Assembly (NCBI GenBank): GCA_965153455.1
Contig: OZ234496.1
Coordinates: 9,323,863 to 9,387,862, forward strand
DNA from: Sphagnum compactum
Lineage: Eukaryota; Bryophyta; Sphagnopsida; Sphagnales
Direction of reading: 5' to 3'
Length of the DNA: 64,000 nucleotides
The position numbers and the translations under genes are program-made. Positions 45,363-57,965 of this stretch are shown in pieces. A model generated the notes under the pieces. The model saw only the letters and a program-made list of their open reading frames with translations, was not told the DNA's origin and did no database searches. Positions within the stretch are counted from its first letter, which is position 1. Each line of letters starts with the position of its first letter.

Positions 45363-46619
45363 ATGGGGGTGGTGGAAGAAGATAGTCCGGTTGGGTATGA
45401 AGAGATTCGTAGGAAGCGGATCGAGGAGAACATGAGGCGGATGAAGGAGTTGGGTTTGGTGGAGCTTTCTAGAAGCTTGGCGCCTGTGAAGTCCTGCACG
45501 CCGACGAAGACAGTGAGACGGAAGATGGCTTCCAGCCAAGATTTGGGTATGGAGGCGCGTCGATCTTCGCGAGTTGCGAATAAACCGCCTGTGGACTACA
45601 GGGACCAGACTGACGTCCCTGGGCTTCGTGCACGATGTGGGACGAGAAATGATAGACAGGGACTTCCTCGGAAGTACATGTCCGACAAAGCACGTATGGC
45701 GGCAATTGATGCTGCGGATGAGGTTAACAAAGGGTTGGTGAATCCCGCATTCGTGAAACCCATGTTGCATTCGCATACTGCCAGTGGGTTTTGGTTGGGA
45801 TTGCCGGCGACCTTCTGTAAGACCCATCTCCCGCTGAAAGATGACAGGATTATGTTGGAAGATGAGCAAGAAAGAGAGTGGGAAACCATCTACTTGGCTG
45901 GTAAAGTTGGTTTGAGTGGAGGATGGCGAGGCTTTTCCCTCGACCATGACCTTGTAGATGGAGATTGCTGCATTTTCGAGCTTGTCTCCAGCCATAGGTT
46001 CAAGGTTCATATATTCAGGGCCCATGAACTCGAGTTTGTAGACGATGATGAAGAAGGAGAAGGAAAGGTACAGGATGGAGATGACGTGAAGGGGAACAAG
46101 TCCAGCAATGCAAAGAAAACATCTGCAGCAAAAACGGTCGGAAGCAAATCAGCAAAGAAATTTACGCCCAAGTCACCAAAGCTGGAGGATGAGGCCGATG
46201 GTGAAGAAGCTACAGAGAAACCCACGAAGCTCTCCTCGAAAAGACCGAAGAAGAAGGGGAAAGCCAAGGATGCAACTCGGTCACTATCGGCAAACAGACG
46301 GAGTCGACGAATTAGTGATAGTAGTGAAGACGATGAAGATCAGGAAGATACAGATGAAGAAGAAGATGCCAATGAGGAGGATAGCGATGGAGGTGCACCC
46401 TCGACCCCATCTCAGAAGGTCAAGGGTGAGAGGAAGAATCCTCTCAGCCGGAAGCGGAAGAGTAAAGTGATCACTCTAGGTTCTGAAGACAGTGAGGAGG
46501 AGGATGACGACGACGACGACGATGACAAATGGGAGCCGACTGCATCAACTCGCAGAAGCACCCACTCTAGAGCTTGTCGCACACCAGTCAGAACCACAAG
46601 AAACTCAGGTGCAAGATAG
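45363..46619 (+). CDS. B3-domain transcription factor, intact
   Basis: The single open frame encodes 418 residues from the ATG at 45363. The frame is open upstream to 45090, but the family-like N-terminus GYEEIRRKRIEENMRRMKEL starts only here. A basic R-S-S-R segment (67-80) precedes the B3 DNA-binding domain at about 127-220: NPAFVKPMLHSHTASGFWLG, GLSGGWRGFSLDHDL, DGDCCIFEL and FKVHIFRA. The C-terminal half is low complexity: Lys/Ser-rich with KRPKKKGKAK nuclear-localisation-like clusters and acidic runs including D8. The layout matches the plant B3 subfamily of Os06g0194400 and At3g19184. It likely acts in the nucleus as a DNA-binding regulator; targets are unknown. Confidence 0.85.
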   Translation: MGVVEEDSPVGYEEIRRKRIEENMRRMKELGLVELSRSLAPVKSCTPTKTVRRKMASSQDLGMEARRSSRVANKPPVDYRDQTDVPGLRARCGTRNDRQGLPRKYMSDKARMAAIDAADEVNKGLVNPAFVKPMLHSHTASGFWLGLPATFCKTHLPLKDDRIMLEDEQEREWETIYLAGKVGLSGGWRGFSLDHDLVDGDCCIFELVSSHRFKVHIFRAHELEFVDDDEEGEGKVQDGDDVKGNKSSNAKKTSAAKTVGSKSAKKFTPKSPKLEDEADGEEATEKPTKLSSKRPKKKGKAKDATRSLSANRRSRRISDSSEDDEDQEDTDEEEDANEEDSDGGAPSTPSQKVKGERKNPLSRKRKSKVITLGSEDSEEEDDDDDDDDKWEPTASTRRSTHSRACRTPVRTTRNSGAR

Positions 46620-46776
46620 AAAATAATTGTAGAAGCACTGTGTTCATGTGGGGGGTGTGGATTCTCTTCTATGATGCTCTTAGAGAAGGTGGAACTGACA
46701 ACAAGGCCCCCAGTGCGTGGATACTGTTGTGTGACAACCTCTCTTCTCTAGAAATCGACATTTTTTTTGTCATTTG

Positions 46777-48015
46777 GAGAACTCATTTCCAGATCCTGTT
46801 TCTCTGGGATGTGCTCTCCTATGAACACGGGAGTTATTTTGCATGCAATTATCAACTCTCTATCAGCCAACCCACCAGTCCATAACCTGGCACATGGTTG
46901 AAGTTTTTGGTGGTTTGGAATGTACATTTGAACTTAGGATCAGGGTTTATCGCCCGCTTATTTGATGCAGATTGTCAGAAGTGTGTTAGAGCATGGTTTC
47001 TGAATTGCTGTTATAAGTGAAGAAGCTTAGGATGCAGATTTTGCATAATGGTCTGCCTGAAGCTTTTGGTGGATCACTATATGCTTATGTACACTGACCA
47101 TTTGGAGTTTGATGAAGTCAGTGGGTAGTCATAGCAGCAGCTCCTCACTGCTGTTTGTGATGAAGGTGATGGTATGACACTTTGTGAGCAACTTTCATAA
47201 GGTTATGGTGGCACTCCATGTTGCGTTTCATTCTAATTGCCATTCTGGAGATTGTTCTGCAATTTCATGGATGTGTGTTCCAGTTGTTTTAGCAGATCTT
47301 CCACATCCAAGTACTCACTAGTGATGTGGTTTAAGGATATGTTTGGGGTGCAGGCCCTAACCTCTACCTTCTACAAAGGCCTCTCTAGGCCTTTGGTTTG
47401 GATGCTTCCTTGCTTGTAAAAGGATAAGCTAGAATAAAATGAACCTTGTTGGAGCTTGAATAAGGATGCTATTCACTTCTCTCTTATTAGCTATGTCTCT
47501 TGAGTGCTGGCTAACATCAAGACTCAGTCTTCCTGTTGGTTTTGGAAACTCAGGATGCAGATTTTGTATAATGGTCTGCCTGAAAATTCTACACCAATTG
47601 TTGGGAGCTGACTACTTGTTGGGTAGTCATGGCAGCTTATCACTGCAATTCATGATGAAGGTGATGGTCTGACACTGTGTGAGCAACTCTCGTAAAGTTA
47701 TTTTCATGTTTTCTTCAAATCCTTGTTGTGGAGATTTCTCTGAAATTTCATGGATTTGCAATAGGTCAAGCTGTGGAGAGCTGGGTTTTGATCATCGTAG
47801 GAATCTCCCAGTTCTTGTGAAGTATAGGGTACAGGTCTTAGTGAGTGCTAGATGGGGAATGTTATGTGATGGATGTATGGACAGACTCCAGAGTGGTAAC
47901 TGCAAAGCAAGATGTGTTACTTATATTCTGCAAGATGTTATGTAGGTAACAAGCATGCTGATGAACCTTTTAAAAGAGTAAGAGATGTTTGTCCACACAA
48001 AATCCAGTCACCATA
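46777..48015 (+). repeat. Segmental duplication, copy 2 (AP2 gene 3' region)
   Basis: Starting with GAACTCATTTCCAGATCC, 160 bp downstream of the B3 stop codon, the sequence follows 17430-19390 in order. It includes a remnant of the AP2 coding end, no longer open, then the doubled non-coding segment. It lacks the 351-bp insertion. There is no AP2 domain here. Confidence 0.8.
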
Positions 48016-49830
48016 AACCCTAAACCCTAAACCTTGAAGATTCTAGAGCTTACAAGTACTTTGTCTAGGTTTGACAATCTGTATTGGGTTGAAATTTGTG
48101 AAGTTTGAACATACAATGTCCACCTTGTTTCCCTTCAACCACCATTCATCAATGGTGCATGGTTGAGATTTGCTACTCATCATGGGTTTCAAAATTTTGG
48201 GTCACAGAACTCCAAGTGTTTGGAGAAACCTAACAACCTAATGATCATGGGTTGGCATTGCTCTAGTGCTTGCGGGAGGCAATTGTGTAGTGTGAAGGTT
48301 TGGTTGTGAGTGTGAGCTCTTAGGCCCCATTAGTGAACAAAACCTTTTGTGCAAACCTGCAAGCTTGCATTTCCTTCATGTTTCAAGTAGGAGCTCTTCA
48401 ATGGTTGCTCATACTCTTTCTCCTACAAGCTTTCTTATTTCAACTCCTATGTCCCTGACTGTGCCCCTTGGACATGCTCTTCTTGTAGGTTGAACTTCTA
48501 GATGTGATGATAATGTGAAGGTTTCTGTACATGGTAGCAATAGTCTTCAATAGTAGCACTGTGATGCATTTCAGTGGTCATGATGCTCTCTCTTGCATCG
48601 TTCATTCTTTCTCTACAAACAAGTTTTTTTTTAAGTTCTTTTTCTCCTTTTTGTTCACCTTCTTTTCTTGGTCTCAGCAATCATGAATGTTGACTCTCTT
48701 GTTTATTCACTCTTTGGCTCCTCATTGCTCACAATTTGGTAGTCACTGTTAAATTTTCCTAATTGTTCATGATCTTCTTAATCATTCATGATTTTGTTTC
48801 GGCAATCATGTAGTCAATTCTCTCTTGGTTTTTCAAACAAGTTTTTTTTAAGCTTTCTTTTTCCTAGTTGTTCTTTCTCTCTTGGTAGGCACCTCAATAG
48901 ATTTTTTTAAAGCTCACTCTCTTTCTTATGCAAGTTTTCTTTTAGAAGCTTGCATTTCCTCTTTCTTTTGTAAACTTTCTCTTTTTTAGTTCACTTTTTC
49001 TTTCCTCATAACCACAAACCCTATCTCTTCTAGTCAAGGCTTTTTTCGTGCAACCACAAACTTGATCTTGTCCCAATAGTTGTGATGTGTTTTGGTTGTC
49101 ACAATGCACAATATTTCTCTCTCTCGTCTCCAAGCTCTCACTCTCGCTTTCTTTCTTGCAAGCTCTTTCTTAGATTCATGCAAGTTTTTCTCTTGCAAGC
49201 TTGTATCTCCTACTATTTCTAACTACGTGGCTTTATTATAGGTGTATGATGTAGGTGTTGGAATTTTATAGATGTGTTTCTTGGTGTAAAACTTGCCACC
49301 TTCCTCCCTTCTTTTATTTTATTCCCAAAAGTGAGCTTGATAGGAACATGCACTACTTTTGTCAACCTAATTTTTTTTTGGAGTTTGTGCTTTGGAGTTC
49401 ATATTAGAAGCTTGGTTTCCTTGTGGTTGGTATCCTTGTGGTTGCTTTGTTAGCGTTATTTGAATGTTGCAATGCAATTGATTTCCATATTCCATTGCAG
49501 TTATAAAAGACCGTGTTGTTGTAAGATTTGTTATGTATTGCCTTTCAAGGTTCATTTGAGTTGTGTGTTTAGCCATAATGTGAATACTTGCCACCCTTTG
49601 AGCCTTTTATTCTTTTTCCTTTCATTTGTTGTCCTTGATTTTGTTTGCTATTTCTCTTTCCATGGTCTTTGGTCACAAGATTTGTTAGTGTTCTATTAGA
49701 TGTGACCACATGGGACTGCAAATAATCCAATAGAGGTTCTTTGCCTCTAGTTGTTTGTATAAATAGACATAGCAATGTCAACAAGTTTGTAAATGACAAG
49801 TTTTTAATGTTGTTCACCTTATTTTGTAGC
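48016..49830. other. Gap, CT-rich
   Basis: AAACCCTAAACCCTAAACC at about 48017 is a short telomere-like run. 48.3-49.3 kb is unusually rich in CTTTCTCTTGCAAGC-type words. No gene recognised. Confidence 0.4.
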
Positions 49831-49832
49831 TT

Positions 49833-50379
49833 TTATAGCGACATCTCCACATAATACCTTTGTTCATGTGAAAGGAGGTTGTCACAATCCTTTTCATCTA
49901 CTACAACATTTATTCTTGTAATATTAATGAAAGATGTAATAGAAGTATCTTCTTCCCATCTAGGATTACCATTAACTTTATCATTTGAATTGTGATTTTT
50001 TTCATTTAGTCCATTAATTTTTGTTGTTTTATACACTTCACCAAACAATAATTTGTCATTTGTTGTACTAGGGTTTAAAAGCTAGATTCTTGTAACCTTA
50101 AACCCAAATGTAATATTTTTTTTGCCTAGTGTTTTGTCTAATGAAGTGTCTACTTAAACAACCACCTTGATCTTGTTTGGTTTTGAACATCATTTTTGCA
50201 TTATATCCTTCCTTTCTAAATTTTGTTTTGAACGGCTTGAAATAGGACACATCTAAAGGTTTTATTGTGTGTGATGTATGGCTTAAGAATGTGACCATAT
50301 CTAATCCAAATGCATGTGCTTGTTTCATTGCTTTCGAAGTCACAATCAATATCCATGCCCATCTAGAGGGTGAATGCAA
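49833..50379 (-). pseudogene. pogo/DDE_1-type transposase remnant
   Basis: The minus-strand frame at 50379-50098 reads SKAMKQAHAFGLDMVTFLSH followed by TSHTIKPLDVSYFKPFKTKF. Pogo-like DDE_1 transposases have exactly such an LPxHTTHxLQPLDVxxFxPxK segment before the last acidic residue. The reading stops at 50098 and a further open stretch, 50048-49833 (NPRWEEDTSITSFINITRIN), probably represents the C-terminus. The first two acidic residues and the DNA-binding region are not found. It is a dead fragment. Confidence 0.6.
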
Positions 50380-53300
50380 TTATAATGGCTCACTTTTCAT
50401 GTCATAGTGACAATTTTTATAAGGTGTTTTGTGTTTAAATGATTATGGTGAATAATTTAATCTTAAATACATTAAATGATAACTCATTCTAAACTAACAA
50501 CTTGATTATGAACACATTTGCACAATTATTTTTTAAAATAATGCATTCATCATCAATAGCGAACTTTTGAAGTAAAAAATATGGACTAGTCAATTGGCTG
50601 GACTATTAAGAAATTCAGAAAAAAGTATTGAATTTCATTCCAAATTGTTTATAAAGATTAAGATTGGGTTGAAAAATGAAATGATAAAATTAAGTATGAA
50701 ATCTTTTTTTGTGAAACCATAACCAAATGGTAGTTTCATGAATTTTGGAAGGGTTAGAATTGGACTTCATTTTCAAAAGTCCTTTTGAAACGAATTATTT
50801 TGTGTTTGTCAAAAAATGTTATGCCCAATGCATAATTGAAATATCTAAGTGGGCTTTTATTTTTATGGACTTTATGGGTTTTTTGTTTAGGATTTCCAAA
50901 GTGAATAAACCATACCAACTAACAACAACATTTTTCAATATGGGTTTTCACCTAGTTTTAAGATTTTTCATAAGTTAGTGAAATTGTAATAGTCAAAGAT
51001 TACATCAATGAAATCTTAAAATTTAAACCATATCCATATGGATAGTATATGAAAACATGCTAGGGACTTTTGGGAGTTCTACATTTACCTAAAATGAGCT
51101 ATCATAACTTGCATTCACCCTAAAATTAGATTATGTTGATTTGTTTGAAAAACCCCACTTGGCACAAATTTCTTGAAGAACCTTAAGAATTATTTGAATA
51201 GAAATGTAAATAATCCAATTTTTTTTGGGTATTGTCATACATTGAATCCATTTCCAAACAAAATGTCTAAAACCCTTAGATAATATTTCCTCCCCACAAA
51301 ATATTCGTGCAACACCACTTTAATTAAATTCCATGAAAATTCATTGGTATGTCCTTGACCTTCTTGTGATTATAAAATTTTCATTTTCTTTCCTAATTTT
51401 GTTGTGGTTTTTAATATTTTACATACTCATTACATTCCAAAATAGGAAAAAAAAAATCCCTTGGACAAAAGTTTTGGTTCACTCAAATGAACCAACATTC
51501 GAAAGGCTAAAACACATTGAAATCTATGATGACCAATGTCTTGTCTTGCATTATTTCTTGTTTGTGTCATTATATGTTTGGTTACTTAACAATAATATAA
51601 GAATTTAACATGTACTTCTCCTTGTAAAGAATGCTTATTTCCTCAATTCTATAATCATGGGGTCCAACCACTTTACTAGGAGTCACACGTGCCCCCTTAA
51701 ACCACTACTTTATTATTGGAATCTTCTTGGAATCTTTTTTATACATCTTTCAAAAAAATATTTAATTTTTTTAAAGTTTTCTTAATACTATTATGTTAAG
51801 GTGTATATTTTTTAAAATCCAAAAACATGTCATTAAAATATTTTCAAATTGTGCTTTTAGTGTCAAAATTGCTTTAAGCTGCTATTATGCAACTTTTAAG
51901 CAATGGTTACAAGAGGTTAAAAGTCCTTATACATATTTTTCACTCATTTGATTGGTTCCAAATTTTTATGACATGTACATAATGTATTCACAATAAAATT
52001 TTGTTTAAAAATATTCTATTTATTTTTTAAATTTCTTTTACAATCCAAAATTTTAAAAATTAAGTAGTGATTACAACTACTTTTTGTACATGTTAGTATG
52101 ATTGCACCCCATGAAATTTCTCTATTATTTTAAATTTTTTGTTGGTTTCTTTTCAATGTGCTTTTAATGTTTGAAAGTGTTTTCAAATTTCCAAAAGTCT
52201 TAAGGCATTGAAACTTGGTGAACTTAGTTTCGAAATTAAACATATTTGCAAAGTTATTCAAACAAGGGACCAAAACCCCTAGTTTGGCTAAAACATGGAA
52301 CAAGATGCCAAAAAGTTGCAAAAAATATACATTCATGTAAAATGGAAGGTGGAACTACTTTTACCTCAATCTACCTACAAAAAATAGTTTCATTTCAAAT
52401 CTCATTTTTCCAAGATGCATGATTTTTCTACACTAAATATTTAGCAAATATTGTGCATTTATTATTATTCCATGATCAGTTTGGGGTTTGGTCCTTTATT
52501 AAGAACTTTAAGGATAGTTCATTACTACACATGAAGAGGTTGATGGAAGCCCAAATGCAAAGTGAAACATGCATTGACTTTGTGGATTTATGTATTGGAG
52601 CTCAACATTTAAATTATGTTATGTGCCAAACGATGAGATCTTTAAAACTCATTGAAGATTGGAAATTGTGTTGGGGACATTGACTTTATTGTTGCTTACA
52701 TTGTTGATCTATGTCATGACAACAAATCCTGCTACTATATTCTTAAGCTAAAGTTTTGCAAGTTTTAAATGCACCTTTGATTTTCTAAGTTTAATGAAGC
52801 AAATTTGGTGATACCATAATGACAAGTTGTAATTTATAGCATTGTTTGATTTTGTCGTTCTTTCTTGTCCAACTTGTTTTGTTGTCTCCTTGTTTTTGTT
52901 GTTTGTGTTGTTTCTTTGTTGACTTCCATGATGGCCCATACTATTGGCTACTCCTTGTGATGATAAGGCTATGGTTTAAATTTGGCATCTTGTAACAAGC
53001 ATTTATAACTCAAGTTTCATGTTAGGTAGTAATTTTTGTCCCTTCTGCTTTTAGACTTGAGGTTGCACCCTTTGCCCATTTGAACTCTCTTGTCCCTAGT
53101 TGCTTTACATGTTTTTTATTTTATTTTTGATAAGTTGTATAAAATCTTGTTTTTTTAACCTTTGATTCCTCTTGTTGCAACTTGAGAATTATAACAATTT
53201 TTGCAACGTCAAAGTTTTTTCCTAGGGTGTGCATCATGTAGGTTCTAATTCAATATGATGATATGGATTTTTTCTTTAAAATGTGGTAATGTGATGTTCT

Positions 53301-56300
53301 TCTTTCAATTCACACATTCTTATTTTAAAAATTATGTTGCATTTTGTAATTTTTATTTCTTATTTTTAAAAAAAGATTATCCATATACAAAGTGAACTAA
53401 TTGATATTTGAAGGCTTATCTACTAGAATTAAATGAGATCTTATCCGTGAGTTTAAAAAACCCACAAATTTATTATAATTTGTACAATATTAAGTGCAAC
53501 AAAACAACAAACTATCATACTTCATATTTCAAAATTCCCACACTATAAAACACATTTGAAAAATCAAATTGAAGTGCTTAATGAAACCAAAATATATTAA
53601 AAAAAAGAATTATTATCGTTCATTCTTTTATTTAAATAGAAAATCCTAGATCTCTGTCAATTCAAATCATTAACATACAACTAAAAAGGCAAGTAAATAA
53701 TCATGTCATTTAATTGTGAAACATCTTTTAAATAAATTTCAAATATTCCATCACATTCATGACATCTTAGTAAGGCACTTGAATGAAATTTTGTAGATGG
53801 TGTTAACCCTTTGTAGAAACATGAACATGAGAATTAAAATGTAAGTTTTGTGCCAAAGAATCTATAGTGTCGTTTGTAACAAGAGTAAAATAACATTATT
53901 TAGGTCCATGAAGTAATGTATAAAAATTTGAACATTATAATATCTCAAATGATGTTATTTTACCTTAGATTCAATTAAATTGTAAAATCAACTTCGATGA
54001 TTATTACGTGCATTCTTACTTGCAAATAGATGCACAAATACAATCAATAAATCATTTTTCAACATTTCAAATGTGTGTCTCAAAAGATAATTCTTTTAAA
54101 AATTAATTAACACTATGGTGAAACCCAATCAAAGTAGGCATTGACATTTTCTAAGTCGTTCATGAGTAATCTTGATAGTTCGATGTGGTAGCATAAAATT
54201 GATTGAAAAGTCCTGAGACATTGTTGAACAACAATGTTTACATAGTGATTTGCATTATTTTATTGTGTTGAAAAAAATAGTTATGGATTTATTTAAATAT
54301 ATTTTGTATTTATAGGCATAAATATCCTTGGGTGGACCCACAAGGAATGTCACACATTCATTTTGTTAGACCCCTCAAAATTTAGATAAATACAAGAAAC
54401 AATTGAATAAGCCTTTTGATTATAAATTATTGGTGAATACATTAATTATGTTGTATAAAATTTGAAACTTTAATGAAATCAAGAATTGGAAAAAAAAAAT
54501 TTAATGACTGCATTTATTAGGAATTTAATTGTGTTTTTTTCCTTGAACTTTTTAGTCAAGAACACAAGTTTGAAACATGTTTTGATATTTTAAAAATATA
54601 ATTTCAAAGGTACCTTAGATGGTATTGAATTTATTTCCAAAGTTCAAGAGCTTGATTTTGATTAGGAAGGTTACTATGTGTTTTTTTCCCATTGTGTGCA
54701 TCAAAGAGGGTATTTTTTGGAGGGTATTATGTGAATGAACTTCACTTTTTCTCACCCTATTATTCATTTAATTTTTTATATTTATACCCACTTATTCAAA
54801 AATTTATGTTTGATTTTGACATTATATATATGTTTGAATTTTTTTAGTTTTAGTTGAAGGTGTAAGGATTCATTAAAGAATACGTAATCATGGTATAGAA
54901 CTAATTGAATTACAAATATTTTTACCCAACAACGAATATATGGACCCTATGTTTTTACCCCCCCCCCCAACTTACAATTATGAAAAATATATTATGATAA
55001 TTTTCACCTTTTAAAAATTTCAATGAACACTTTAGGACATCATATATTTTGGCATGTCATGGGTAAACATGAGAAAAATATTTAAAGGAAAAGAACCAAT
55101 AATTTTATTTGACTAATTCTACAGTTTTACCATTCCTAGAAGTGGAACTCCTAGTGGGTCCATTGAAGGCTATTTATGCCATTATTTGATTACTTTCAAA
55201 CTTTATTCAAATGTTAGATTGCTACATTAAAAACACTTTGTAAACATAACACACATTTTCAATATTAACTTAGTTTATGGGATTTGTAAACATGCCAAAA
55301 AATGTTGTGCACTTCAATTAATTAAAAAAATTGAATAAATATAGGATGAAAAAATGTTGCAAAAATAATAATTAACAATGTAACCATTTGCAAGCATTCA
55401 TGTCATGTTATTGAGGAAAAACTTCTTCATGTTGTATATAACAAAGATGTGCAACTCATGGCTTGGAATTCATTTGAGTTTAGGCATGATATTTTTTTTT
55501 AGGTCCACAAAATTAACAAGGAAATGAAACATAATATTCAACCTTTTAATCACAATTAGGATACCCTAACAAAATGTCACACTATAAAAGGCTCCAATTC
55601 ACAAATTCTACTATTGGTCTTAAATATTATTCCTTTTTATTTTATCTTTAGTTCAGCATGACTAATGAAATCTATAAGTTGTAATAAAGACAAGGATGTT
55701 CCAATTTTTTTATTTGGTGTAACATTTAATGTCTTCAAATCTTGAAAAATAAAAATAATTATCAATCATAACAACTATAATATGGTGTGGGAATTAATAA
55801 GACTAGTAAATTTATGCCAACTTGCACCAAATTTGAACCATAAATGGAAATTATTGTTAGATATCAAATGTTATGAAAATCATAACATTACATTTTTCAA
55901 AATCCTTAATAAAGTGATGAGAAAGGACTATTGGAAAGGGTTTTTAACTACACTTGCATAATGGACTAAATTATTTATTATCATTATTTAGTATTGGGAA
56001 AAATAGATATGAAACATTTAGATGTAAACTAATACTAAATACATAAAACATTTAAAAAAACTAAAATGTTTTTAATTGAATTTATATTAAGTTGCATGTG
56101 TTCCACAACTAAAAATAGTTACAAATTTTCAATTGTTTTGTCTTTTAAAGATTACAAGGTCAAGTTCCAATGGGGTTACCTTGATTGTGATTATGGCACC
56201 ATAAGTTATGTCAAGTTTTATTTATAAAAATTTCAAAAAAATAGAAAATTTTCAACACAAAAGTTGGAACAAATTTTTGTGTAGAATTAAAAATTTTAAG

Positions 56301-57839
56301 TGAAAACTAACTCCCCTGCAACAAGTGGTCACAAGTTCAAATTGAAAAAACTACATTTGAAAGCCCACACAAAAAAGATGTCAAATGATCATTCTAGGGT
56401 TGAGTTTGGAAAACTATAACATTGATAGTTTGAATCATAGTTCGATTGATATTTCTTCTTATATTTCTTTTTTATTTAGCCAAGCCTATTATGTGAACTT
56501 TTGCATGTGGACAAAGTAATTGAAAAATTATATGAAATAAATGGTTTAATGGGAGATTTTTTTTTAAAAAAATTAAATTGCAATACCATTGGTCATTTAT
56601 TCATAGCAATTTCATTCTGCTAATATAATCTTAGATCGCAAATGGGGAGGTCGAATGCAAAAAAAAAAAGAATAAATAATAATGGTCTTTTAAAATGCAA
56701 AAGATAATTATTTTCTTGATTTTAGAAGATAGGATAATGTTGAAAAATAGTTGGGCTTTTATGAGAAAAATGGTAGAATGTTTTCTTGACTCTATTGTTT
56801 TTATAATTGCCAAAGAAATTGTCATGATATTAGTTTTGGGTTAATGATTAAGGCTAAAACATGAGAAGGGAAGAAAGCTGGAAAAATGTCTTATAACTCA
56901 ACCACATTCTCACAAGTGTGAGAGAACGAGTCCTAACACTCCCAAATGGTTTTCCCACCTTTGAAAGTTGAAATATTTGGTTTTTTCAATCTTTGGGACA
57001 AAAGTCCAAATAACAACCGATGTGCAATTGAACCTTCTTTAGACCATTGGAAAGGTGTTGAAGTTTAAATATAAAAAATTGAGCTTGCATTCTCCATTGA
57101 AATTCAAGTTATTGCCAAAAAAAGAACAAGAAATCAAATTAACAATTTCGTTATTAATCATGAAAACTCGAGAAATTGAGGTCAAATGACCTTCAAAGTG
57201 AACATGGATATGGCGTTGGAAAGGTCTTTCCAAGGTTACAACTTTACAATTGATAACTCTTCAATCATAATTTTTATGTGGGAGTTATGAGCCCACAAAT
57301 TTGCAAGACTCATAACTTGACCAAATCGGAAAACTTTGAGATTTTGATGTAGCCTCCACCATTAATCACAAAATATATTACAAGGAGGGTGATGAACTCC
57401 TCCCAAATCCAAGTTGTGGTGAGTCTTGTGAGTTGAGTTGCTTATTGCTTGTGCGCCATTTTGGTTCCAATTTGTGTTAATCTCTTTTTTCTTGGTTTGT
57501 GTAAATTAATTTCGCCTTAAACTCTTACTTGTGAATTCATCTTAGTCTCATCCCAATGCTGCCATGTGCCTTTTTTTTGTTAGAACTACAAAACATGCCT
57601 TGAATTTGAATTCCACTGTAAAACTAAAAATCAATAGGTTTTGTACTCCCAATACCATTTGGCAAATATAAAGGCATGTCAAAAATGGTGGTGAATTCAT
57701 GTTGCCATAACAAACAATGAAATAGATTGATTCTAAAAGTGTATTCACACTTTGTTTTTATATTTGGTATATATATATATATATATATATATGAAGCACA
57801 ATAGCAAACCTAGTTTGACAACCCATTGGCACCCCCAGG
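50380..57839. other. AT-rich gene desert
   Basis: Apart from the repeat at 51660-52110 (paralogue of 28.6-29.6 kb) I recognise nothing. A (TA)n run lies at about 57769-57793 and a C run at 54959-54968. Short open frames such as 52453-52683 have no known domain. Confidence 0.45.
51660..52110 (+). repeat. Unoccupied paralogue of the CWC22-bearing repeat
   Basis: It aligns with 28605-28860 joined to 29383-29570. At about 51925-51930 the two halves meet (AAAAGTCCTTATACATATTT), where the other copy carries ~520 extra bases. Confidence 0.8.
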
Positions 57840-57965
57840 TCATGATTAGTGGTAGAAGGTTGACATGACTTTCATTCAAGCACACTAGTAGGTTTGAACC
57901 CCAAAACCTTTTTGAAGTCTCAAGGTCCTTGACATGGGGTATACCACTAAGTGATCACCTTTAGG
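57840..57965 (-). repeat. tRNA-derived SINE candidate
   Basis: On the minus strand TCACTTAGTGGTATACC (about 57957-57940) resembles a polymerase III A box, and GGTTCAAACCT (57900-57890) matches the B box consensus, about 40 bases apart. The spacing and order fit a tRNA-related promoter. No intact tRNA cloverleaf is seen. The right limit and target duplications are unknown. Confidence 0.45.

Noticed and set aside
46777-48015. A second AP2 gene behind the B3 gene
   Set aside because: Only the 3' coding remnant and flank are duplicated; no AP2 domain is present and the frame is broken.
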